Assembly: GCA_955652545.1 (NCBI GenBank)
Contig: CATPCA010000216.1
Coordinates: forward strand, 1 to 5,274
DNA from: Candidatus Dormiibacterota bacterium
Lineage (GTDB): Bacteria > Chloroflexota > Dormibacteria > UBA8260
Length of the DNA: 5,274 nt
Direction: 5' to 3'
Made by a program: the position numbers and the translations under genes. The notes under the pieces were generated by a model. The model did not search any database, was not told the DNA's origin, and was given only the letters and a program-made list of their open reading frames with translations. Of this stretch, positions 1 through 4,897 are shown piece after piece (the first letter of the stretch is position 1; each line of letters opens with the position of its first letter).

Positions 1-813
1 CTGCTCAGCTCCGGCCTCGGTGACGCTGACCGCGACCACGCCTTCAACCTCGCGATGGGCATCGAGTTCATCCACACGGCGACGCTGGTGCACGACGACC
101 TCATCGACAACGCGCGGACACGGCGCGGCATCACCACCGTGCATGAGTCGGTGGGCACCAACCCCGCGATCATCGTCGGCGACTACTACTTCGCCAAGGG
201 GGCGAACCTGCTCGCGTCGATCGGCGAACCCAGCATCGACCTCGCCATCAGCAACACCGTGATGACCATCTGCATGGGCGAGCTGCTCCAGCTCACCAGC
301 CACCGCGACTACGACCAGACACTCGAGGAGTACCACCGCAAGATCGCCCGCAAGACGGCGGCGTTGGTGGAGACCTGTTGCTATTGCGGTGCGGTGGTCG
401 CGCACCTCGACGAGGCGCACACCGAGGCGCTTCGGCAATACGGTTTTCTCATCGGGATGGCGTTCCAGATCGCGGACGACGTCCTCGACTACACAGCGAC
501 AGCCGACCAGGTCGGCAAGCCGGTCGGTGCGGACCTCCGCCAGGGCACGGTGACGCTTCCGCTGATGCTTGCGTTGCGTGAGCCGGTGATCGGCGCGTCG
601 CTGCGCGAGGTGCTGGCGCGTGATCCGTTGACCGACGGCGACTGCGACGACGTCGTCCACCTGGTGCGCAGCTCCGGCGCCATCAAAGCCGCCGAGGCAC
701 AGGCGCACGACTTCGCCGAGCGGGCGCGCGCCCAGCTCGATGTCTTCGAACCGTCAGCCGCGCGGGGGACGCTGGAGCGTGTCTGCGAGTACGTCGTCGA
801 ACGGACCAGCTGA
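1..813 (+). CDS. Polyprenyl diphosphate synthase, long-chain type (5' end outside window)
   Basis: This is a trans-isoprenyl diphosphate synthase, which condenses isopentenyl diphosphate onto an allylic diphosphate in the cytosol. The reading frame is open from base 1 (270 residues visible), so the gene starts upstream. The family usually has about 320-350 residues, so roughly 50-80 are missing. Visible residues 32-36 are the first aspartate-rich motif (DDLID), followed by the arginine pair R41-R42. GDYYFAKG lies at 60-67, K118-T119 is the usual KT pair, and 159-163 is the second motif (DDVLD). The fifth residue before the first motif is alanine (A27) and the fourth is threonine. Short-chain enzymes carry an aromatic residue there, so by family rules this points to a long product (C30 or more), most likely the menaquinone side chain. 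The exact chain length cannot be read. The gene converges with the minus-strand membrane protein gene, with 15 bp between stops. Confidence 0.93.
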   Translation: MLSSGLGDADRDHAFNLAMGIEFIHTATLVHDDLIDNARTRRGITTVHESVGTNPAIIVGDYYFAKGANLLASIGEPSIDLAISNTVMTICMGELLQLTSHRDYDQTLEEYHRKIARKTAALVETCCYCGAVVAHLDEAHTEALRQYGFLIGMAFQIADDVLDYTATADQVGKPVGADLRQGTVTLPLMLALREPVIGASLREVLARDPLTDGDCDDVVHLVRSSGAIKAAEAQAHDFAERARAQLDVFEPSAARGTLERVCEYVVERTS

Positions 814-828
814 CGACGGCGTCGAGCT

Positions 829-1419
829 CTAATCGCGCAGCGCTCCGACGCGCACCAGCTGGCGGCGGAAGGTGATAGTCCAGAGTATGAGCACGGACGT
901 CGCCGCGACGAGGCCAAGCGCCTCGATCACCGTCGCCACCAGCGACATGCGCGCGACGCTGTCGCCGGCCGCCGCGGCGACGACGTACCGTGCTGCGCGC
1001 GCCGCATCTGTGAGAGAAACCACGCTCAACACGGTGAGCCCGATGCGCACGGCTGTGTATTCACGCACCAGTCCAGCACGCATCTGGGCGGCGCTGAGCG
1101 ACTCCACCGGGGCGCGCCCTGCCGGGGGTTCAGGGGCGCCTCGTCGCAGCCGCAGCACCGCGACGGCGAACAGGATGGCGGCGGCCCAGCCCGTCCAGGC
1201 GGTCGCCGCGGTGGAGCCGTGGGCGAGAAACGTGCTCAGCCGTCCGCCCTGTTGCTGCGCGGCGAAATGCGACTGGATGTCCAGTGAGTACGCGCCCAGC
1301 GCACAGCCGGCCACGACGATCACCAGTGCGAGGGCGACCCGAAGCGCAGGGGCTCGACCGCGCAGGTACAGTAGTTCGGCGATCGCTCCCAGGCGCCCAA
1401 CGCTGCCGGCGTCCGCCAT
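829..1419 (-). CDS. Hypothetical four-helix membrane protein
   Basis: I do not recognise this 196-residue protein. It has four hydrophobic segments, at about residues 27-45, 70-90, 121-137 and 158-183. Arginine-rich stretches lie next to them (LRLRR after the second, FRRQLVR after the fourth), and a proline-rich linker (about 95-105) joins the second and third. No catalytic motif is visible. It is probably an integral inner-membrane protein with both ends in the cytoplasm, judged from the positive charges. The ATG at 1419 is chosen because hydrophobic, alanine-rich coding character begins there and a TACAAT hexamer ends 8 nt upstream, which suits leaderless transcription. The frame stays open upstream to 1608, but that part lies inside the divergent EEP gene and reads as non-coding. 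The alternating polar and hydrophobic blocks make this strand more credible than the low-complexity plus-strand frame opposite. Confidence 0.68.
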   Translation of the reverse strand: MADAGSVGRLGAIAELLYLRGRAPALRVALALVIVVAGCALGAYSLDIQSHFAAQQQGGRLSTFLAHGSTAATAWTGWAAAILFAVAVLRLRRGAPEPPAGRAPVESLSAAQMRAGLVREYTAVRIGLTVLSVVSLTDAARAARYVVAAAAGDSVARMSLVATVIEALGLVAATSVLILWTITFRRQLVRVGALRD

Positions 1420-1427
1420 CGCGTGGC

Positions 1428-1433
1428 ATTGTA
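1428..1433 (-). promoter_or_regulatory. Candidate -10 element for the membrane protein gene (leaderless)
   Basis: On the minus strand the hexamer TACAAT differs from the TATAAT consensus at one base. It ends 8 nt before the ATG at 1419, so transcription would begin at or next to the start codon. I see no Shine-Dalgarno site before that ATG and no good -35 box, and both absences fit a leaderless actinobacterial transcript. The assignment is inferred from sequence only. Confidence 0.4.
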
Positions 1434-1437
1434 GGTG
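1433..1437 (+). promoter_or_regulatory. Ribosome binding site that decides the EEP gene start
   Basis: AGGTG lies 9 nt upstream of the ATG at 1447 and can pair with the 16S rRNA 3' end. It overlaps an alternative in-frame GTG at 1435, which has no site of its own. This favours the ATG. The site also overlaps the minus-strand -10 candidate by one base, so the two start regions are superimposed. Confidence 0.5.
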
Positions 1438-1446
1438 CGATCCCGC

Positions 1447-2451
1447 ATGAGCAGAGCACGTGTCCGCACCCGATCCCTGCGTGTGGTCACGTACAACCTC
1501 CTGCTCGGCGGTGCGCGCCGCGAAGAGCACATCACGGCAGTGCTTCGCCGGCTGAACGCCGACGTGATCGCACTCCAAGAGGTGAGCAACCCGGAGTTCG
1601 CGGAGCATCTGGCACGCGACCTCGGCATGCGCCTGCTGGTCGGCTCAGCCAGTGACGGCACCGGCATCAACATCGCGGTGCTGTCGCGGTTGGGGGTGCG
1701 CCGCTGGCACAACCATACCCACCGCGGCAGGATGCTGCGCAGCCACCTCGAAACCGTGCTGGTCACCGGCAGTGCCGCCATCCCGGAGCTGCACCTGCAC
1801 TCGGTGCACCTGGCGGCGCGCTTCGGTGAGCGCAGCAAGGGTGAGGCACGCCGCCTGCGCGAGCTCGATGCCGTCCTCGGCGACATTGGTGACTCGCATG
1901 GCACGCCACGCCTCATCGCCGGTGACTTCAACGCGCTGGCGCCGGGCGACGGTGTCGAGGCGACCGCGTTCTTCAAGCGGATGGCGGAGCTGCGCCGCGC
2001 CCGCGTGTTGGTGCGCCAGGCCAACGGCCTGGTGACCGCGCGTCCCATGGACGCGGGTGGGGAGGCGGAGGAGGCGTGGCTGCGCGCGGGCGTCGATCCA
2101 CGCCTCGACGTCGGCATCCCGGTTCTGCCGTTCGTGGTCTACCCGCTGACGGCCCTGCTGCCGCGTCATGCGACCGTCGACAGGTTGCTCGGCCGCACCA
2201 TCGAACGCTGGACCGTGTCGCGCCTGCTCGATGCCGGTTACGTGGACTGTTTCCGACGGGTCCATCCGCGGGCGAGCGGCTACACATGCGCGACGTGGAT
2301 GCCGGCGGCCCGCATCGACTACGTGTTTGCCGACCCGATCATGGCCGCGCGACTGCGCCGCTGCGAGGTTGTCGGCGTGCGCCGCTGGCCGGACCACGAG
2401 GCGACGTTCGCGTCCGATCACTACCCACTGGTGGCCGAGTTCTCCGTCTGA
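1447..2451 (+). CDS. Endonuclease/exonuclease/phosphatase (EEP) family protein
   Basis: This 334-residue protein has the DNase I-like metal-dependent phosphoesterase fold. The motifs appear in the expected order: TYN with N17, LQEV with the metal-binding E45, SVHL with H121, GDFN with D160 and N162, RIDYVF with D291, and ASDHYPL with the catalytic pair D324-H325. All key residues are present, so it should be an active magnesium-dependent phosphodiesterase or phosphatase. The substrate cannot be told: family members cut DNA, RNA, phospholipids or inositol phosphates. I see no signal peptide, so it is probably cytoplasmic. About 129 residues separate GDFN from RIDY, longer than in exonuclease III. 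This insert holds a hydrophobic stretch at about 222-240. The gene is divergent from the membrane protein gene (27 bp between starts) and convergent with the exonuclease gene (3 bp between stops). GTG 1435 is an alternative start. Confidence 0.88.
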   Translation: MSRARVRTRSLRVVTYNLLLGGARREEHITAVLRRLNADVIALQEVSNPEFAEHLARDLGMRLLVGSASDGTGINIAVLSRLGVRRWHNHTHRGRMLRSHLETVLVTGSAAIPELHLHSVHLAARFGERSKGEARRLRELDAVLGDIGDSHGTPRLIAGDFNALAPGDGVEATAFFKRMAELRRARVLVRQANGLVTARPMDAGGEAEEAWLRAGVDPRLDVGIPVLPFVVYPLTALLPRHATVDRLLGRTIERWTVSRLLDAGYVDCFRRVHPRASGYTCATWMPAARIDYVFADPIMAARLRRCEVVGVRRWPDHEATFASDHYPLVAEFSV

Positions 2452-2454
2452 GCG

Positions 2455-3414
2455 TCACTCCGGCGCCGGCGACACGTCTGCGGGCGGTCCCGCCGGCGCC
2501 GATGACCCGCCGCGGCGATGGCGCCGTCCTCCGCGGCGGCGGCGGCTTCGCGTTGCCGGCGAAGCCGGGTCGCCTCCCCCACCCTCGACGGCGCGGCGCC
2601 TCCCGCGGGGGGCTTCATTGACCCGCGGCGGCGGTGGTTGGGCCACCGCGAGCAGGTCGCCGAGTGTCCTCCAGCCGAACTTCTCGCCACCCAGCCGCAC
2701 CAGTTCCACGAAGCAGGCTGCCGTGGCCTCGGCGTCGGCCAGGGCGTGGTGGGGGCGGCGGTGGTGGACCCCCAGCTCGGTGCACATCCGCTCGAGGCCG
2801 ATGGTGTCGCGCAGGCCCCAGATGGCCCCGGCCATGCGGCTGGTGTCGAGGTTGTCAGCGTCGATCGCTGTCTCCATGGTGCTGGCGATGAGGCGGGTGT
2901 CGAAGGCGTCGGCGCTGTGCTCCACCAGAACCGCACCACTGCAGAAGCGCTGGAACCGGGCCAGCACCCTCTCGACCGGGGGCGCGCCGCCCAGGCTCTC
3001 GGGCCCGATGCCGTGGATGCGCTTGGCATAGGGGTTGATCCTGTCCGTGCTGTGCACCAGCGTCTCGAACGACATCACGTGGCGGTCCAGCGTGAAGGCG
3101 ACGGCGCCAAGCTCCACGAGGCGATGCGGCGACTGGCCGGTGGTCTCGCAGTCGAGCGCCACGAAGCGGAGATCGGGGATCGGGGTCTCGGACGTGGGGC
3201 GCTCCAGGACGCCGGCCGCATCGTCGTCGTCGATGGCCGCGAACGGCTCCTCCCCGGATGGGCCGAGCCGGGGGACGAAGCTGTCACCCATCGGCACCGG
3301 TCCGCGCCGGCGCCCGTAGCGCGGTCGCCTTTTTTTTTTTTTGATTCGGGGAGGACGGTGATCTTGTTTGTGTTTGTCGTCGGCAGCACCGGAGGAGATC
3401 GGCTCGCCAGACAT
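2455..3414 (-). CDS. DEDDh 3'-5' exonuclease (DNA polymerase III epsilon-like)
   Basis: This 319-residue protein belongs to the RNase T/DnaQ exonuclease superfamily, which removes 3'-terminal nucleotides with two metal ions. Motif Exo I is VALDCETTG (D88, E90). Exo II is in VEHSADAFD (D172), with serine where asparagine is common after the histidine. Exo III is HHALADA (H222, D227). All four acidic residues and the DEDDh histidine are present, so activity is expected. It may proofread DNA, trim RNA or act in repair; nothing in the sequence decides. The domain covers about residues 82-245. The N-terminal 80 residues look disordered, with a lysine/arginine block at 23-37 followed by an acidic run (IDDDD). 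The last 60 residues are rich in Arg, Gly and Pro. The start is uncertain. ATG 3414 has no Shine-Dalgarno site but overlaps the stop of a possible mini-ORF. ATG 3291 and ATG 3513 are alternatives; the latter lies in the hemA promoter. Confidence 0.85.
   Translation of the reverse strand: MSGEPISSGAADDKHKQDHRPPRIKKKKRRPRYGRRRGPVPMGDSFVPRLGPSGEEPFAAIDDDDAAGVLERPTSETPIPDLRFVALDCETTGQSPHRLVELGAVAFTLDRHVMSFETLVHSTDRINPYAKRIHGIGPESLGGAPPVERVLARFQRFCSGAVLVEHSADAFDTRLIASTMETAIDADNLDTSRMAGAIWGLRDTIGLERMCTELGVHHRRPHHALADAEATAACFVELVRLGGEKFGWRTLGDLLAVAQPPPPRVNEAPRGRRRAVEGGGGDPASPATRSRRRRGGRRHRRGGSSAPAGPPADVSPAPE
2461..2501 (+). terminator. Strong GC hairpin at the convergent nuclease junction
   Basis: CGGCGCCGGCG at 2461-2471 and CGCCGGCGCCG at 2491-2501 are perfect reverse complements. 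They give an 11-bp GC-only stem with a 19-nt loop. The hairpin begins 10 nt after the EEP stop codon. No U-run follows, so it would be a U-less terminator or a 3'-end stabiliser of the kind proposed for actinobacteria. It lies wholly inside the last codons of the minus-strand exonuclease, so it is more likely to serve the plus-strand transcript. The structure is seen; the function is inferred. Confidence 0.5.
3309..3342 (+). terminator. Intrinsic-terminator-like hairpin plus T13 on the plus strand
   Basis: GGCGCC (3309-3314) can pair with GG and CGCC (3323-3324, 3326-3329), leaving T3325 bulged and an 8-nt loop. A run of 13 T follows at once (3330-3342). That is the textbook shape of a Rho-independent terminator. 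An alternative perfect 6-bp stem is CCGCGC (3302-3307) with GCGCGG (3319-3324). No plus-strand gene ends nearby: the EEP stop is about 860 bases upstream. It may only stop antisense or read-through RNA from reaching hemA, or be a by-product of the opposite-strand lysine codons. Confidence 0.3.
3330..3342 (-). repeat. A13 homopolymer inside the exonuclease gene
   Basis: Thirteen consecutive A on the minus strand (T on the plus strand) encode four lysines as AAA codons plus the first base of the next arginine codon, at exonuclease residues 25-29. AAA codons and long A runs are rare in DNA this GC-rich. If the true start is upstream, gain or loss of one A would shift the catalytic domain out of frame. 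If the start is ATG 3291, the run is in the 5' leader. Confidence 0.9.
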
Positions 3415-3434
3415 CAGGCGGGCGCCGTGGACAT
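3414..3434 (-). CDS. Candidate leaderless six-codon upstream ORF (MSTAPA)
   Basis: On the minus strand an ATG at 3434 lies 6 nt after a TAGGAT hexamer and opens a six-codon frame encoding MSTAPA. Its TGA stop (3416-3414) shares its A with the exonuclease ATG, giving TGATG. This is the usual geometry of translational coupling. Leaderless short ORFs ahead of coupled genes are known from mycobacteria. It could explain how an exonuclease start without a Shine-Dalgarno site is reached. A frame this short can arise by chance, and no conservation data are available. Confidence 0.3.
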   Translation of the reverse strand: MSTAPA

Positions 3435-3440
3435 CCCGCG

Positions 3441-3446
3441 ATCCTA
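3441..3446 (-). promoter_or_regulatory. Candidate -10 element for the exonuclease gene
   Basis: TAGGAT on the minus strand fits the TANNNT pattern of actinobacterial housekeeping promoters. It ends 6 nt before an ATG (3434) and 26 nt before the exonuclease ATG (3414). The bases at -35 spacing are C-rich and do not resemble TTGACA. Confidence 0.35.
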
Positions 3447-3512
3447 GCGGTGTTCCCGTGACGCGGGGTTTGGAGCGCAACTGCGCGGACCGTGGCGGGG
3501 TGGGCCTTTCCA

Positions 3513-3518
3513 TATACT
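3513..3518 (+). promoter_or_regulatory. Candidate -10 element for the hemA-hemC operon
   Basis: TATACT differs from TATAAT at one base and stands out as the only AT-rich hexamer between the exonuclease start and hemA. Transcription would begin near 3525 and give a leader of about 68 nt. No clear -35 box lies 16-19 nt upstream (the bases there are close to CCGTGG), so an activator or an alternative sigma factor is possible. An inverted repeat, GCGC-AACT-GCGC at 3475-3486, lies further upstream. Confidence 0.5.
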
Positions 3519-3558
3519 CGGAGCGTCGGTTCGCCGTAGCAGGACGCTCGCTGCCGGC

Positions 3559-3568
3559 GCTGCGCAGC
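3559..3568 (+). other. Palindrome in the hemA leader
   Basis: GCTGCGCAGC is a perfect 10-base palindrome in the predicted hemA 5' leader, 10 nt before the ribosome binding site. An overlapping stem of GCTGC (from 3550) with GCAGC (to 3568) is also possible. It could be an operator half-site pair or a small leader hairpin. Palindromes of this size are common in GC-rich DNA, so the confidence is low. Confidence 0.2.
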
Positions 3569-3578
3569 CGCCCGGATC

Positions 3579-3585
3579 GGAGGAG
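3579..3585 (+). promoter_or_regulatory. Strong ribosome binding site of hemA
   Basis: GGAGGAG lies 7 nt before the ATG at 3593 and is a near-ideal Shine-Dalgarno site. It fixes the hemA start and rules out in-frame starts further upstream (the frame is open back to 3368). It is the best ribosome site in the window. Confidence 0.85.
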
Positions 3586-3592
3586 TCAGCAC

Positions 3593-4897
3593 ATGCACCT
3601 CGTCGCCGCCGGGCTCAGCTTCCGGAGCGCGCCCATCTCGGTGCGAGAGCGGGCTGTGGTGCCGGCGTCGGAGGCGACCGCGCTGCTGCGTTACCTCGTC
3701 GGGCACTGCGGACTGCGCGGGGCGGCCGTGCTCTCGACATGCAACCGCACCGAGTTCTATGTCAGCTGCCCGACAACCGAGCTGGCCGACGACGTGTGCC
3801 CCAGGTTGGCCCAGTACCTCGATCCCACCGGCGACCGTGCCATCGGCGCGCACCTGTTCGCCCTCCGCGACGCGGAGGCGATCCGTCACATGCTCCGCGT
3901 TGCCGGCGGGCTCGAGAGCATGGTGGTGGGCGAGGCGCAGGTGCTCGGCCAGTTCCGGGATGCCCGCCAGCTGGCGCGTGAGGCGGGCTCGCTGGATGCG
4001 GGGCTCGACTACGTGATGAGGCGGGCGGTCAGCGCCGGCAAGCGGGTGCGCACCCAGACCGGCATCGGACGCCGTGCGGGCAGCATCGCCGACGCAGCCG
4101 TGGAGATCGCCGGGGAGATCGCCGGCGGGCTCGACGGACGTGGCGTCCTGGTGCTCGGCGCGGGCGCGATGAGCACGCTCGCGGCCCGGCGGCTCACCCG
4201 GGCGGGCGCGCGGGTGATGGTCGCCTCGCGCGGCGGCGAGTCGGCGATCGCTCTCGCCGCGGAGGTCGGCGCCGGCGCGGTCGCGGTGACCGACCCGCTC
4301 GCCGGTGCCGGCGACATCGACGTCGTGGTCTCGTGCACCAACAGCACCGCACCCGTCCTCACCGCCGCCGATGTCGCCTCGATGCAGGCGGCGCGGGGGC
4401 ACCGACCGCTCGGCATCGTCGACATCGCGGTTCCCCGCGACGTCGACCCCGCCTCAGCGAGCGTGCCCGGCGTGACCCTGGTCGATGTCGACGCCATGGG
4501 CGGGCGCATCGGCGAGTTGCATGGCCAGCGGCTGGCGGCGCTCGCCGAGGCCACCTCGGTCATCGAAGCGGAGGTTGTGCACGCGCTCACCGTCATCGAC
4601 GAGCGCGACACGGCGGGCCCCACCATCGGCGCGCTGGTGCGCCAGTCCGAGGCGTTGCGTCGCCAGGAGGTGGAGCGCACGCTGGCGCGGATGCCCGGCG
4701 TCGACACGGTGACCGTTGAGCGCATCCAGCAGCTCACCACCAGCATCGTCGCCAAGCTCCTCCACGCACCGATCAGTCACCTGCGCGAATTCGCGGACGA
4801 CCCGGCGGTGGCGCTGACCTTGCGCGACGCCTTCGCCCTGGACGCAGTCGCCGAGGCTGACGGCGAGCGCGGCGAGACCAACCTCGCCGCCTCGTGA
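3593..4897 (+). CDS. hemA: Glutamyl-tRNA reductase
   Basis: HemA reduces glutamyl-tRNA(Glu) with NADPH to glutamate-1-semialdehyde, the first committed step of the C5 tetrapyrrole pathway, in the cytosol. The 434-residue product has a normal length for the family. The N-terminal catalytic domain holds STCNRTE with the nucleophile C50, then H99 and GLESMVVGEAQVLGQ at 106-120. The NADPH-binding domain begins at about 184 with VLVLGAGAM. SCTNS (248-252) and DIAVPRDVDP (277-286) follow. The C-terminal dimerisation domain has a long helix with EALRRQEVERTLARM (353-367) and the signature LTTSIVAKLLHAPISHLRE (381-399). All expected residues are present. The start is set by the GGAGGAG site 7 nt upstream. 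It leads an operon with hemC, which overlaps its stop by 4 nt. Regulation at the leader is possible but unproven. Confidence 0.97.
   Translation: MHLVAAGLSFRSAPISVRERAVVPASEATALLRYLVGHCGLRGAAVLSTCNRTEFYVSCPTTELADDVCPRLAQYLDPTGDRAIGAHLFALRDAEAIRHMLRVAGGLESMVVGEAQVLGQFRDARQLAREAGSLDAGLDYVMRRAVSAGKRVRTQTGIGRRAGSIADAAVEIAGEIAGGLDGRGVLVLGAGAMSTLAARRLTRAGARVMVASRGGESAIALAAEVGAGAVAVTDPLAGAGDIDVVVSCTNSTAPVLTAADVASMQAARGHRPLGIVDIAVPRDVDPASASVPGVTLVDVDAMGGRIGELHGQRLAALAEATSVIEAEVVHALTVIDERDTAGPTIGALVRQSEALRRQEVERTLARMPGVDTVTVERIQQLTTSIVAKLLHAPISHLREFADDPAVALTLRDAFALDAVAEADGERGETNLAAS

Noticed and set aside
55..57. ATG at 55 as the start of the polyprenyl synthase
   Set aside because: The frame is open and conserved-looking from base 1, and a start here would remove the helix before the first aspartate motif. 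The gene simply begins outside the window.
814..824. Small hairpin CGAC-GGC-GTCG between the convergent stops
   Set aside because: The 4-bp stem without a T-run is too weak to call a terminator, although it fills most of the 15-bp gap.
1320..2421. Long minus-strand open frames opposite the EEP gene
   Set aside because: They have Arg/Ser/Ala-rich compositional sequence only; the plus strand has all EEP catalytic motifs.
2518..3447. Long plus-strand open frame opposite the exonuclease
   Set aside because: It mirrors the exonuclease codons, has no domain motifs, and the minus strand carries an intact DEDDh set. Long antisense frames are usual in GC-rich DNA.
3415..3513. Exonuclease start at ATG 3513
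   Set aside because: This ATG lies in the TATACT element of the hemA promoter, has no ribosome site, and the 33 extra codons have no coding character. It cannot be fully excluded.
3368..3592. Upstream in-frame extension of hemA by 75 codons
   Set aside because: The extension crosses the promoter region and the 5' end of the exonuclease gene, shows no family similarity, and is contradicted by the strong GGAGGAG site before 3593.
3284..4402. Long minus-strand open frame across hemA and its promoter
   Set aside because: It is antisense to a fully conserved hemA and its translation is rich in Arg, Ala, Gly and His without any motif.
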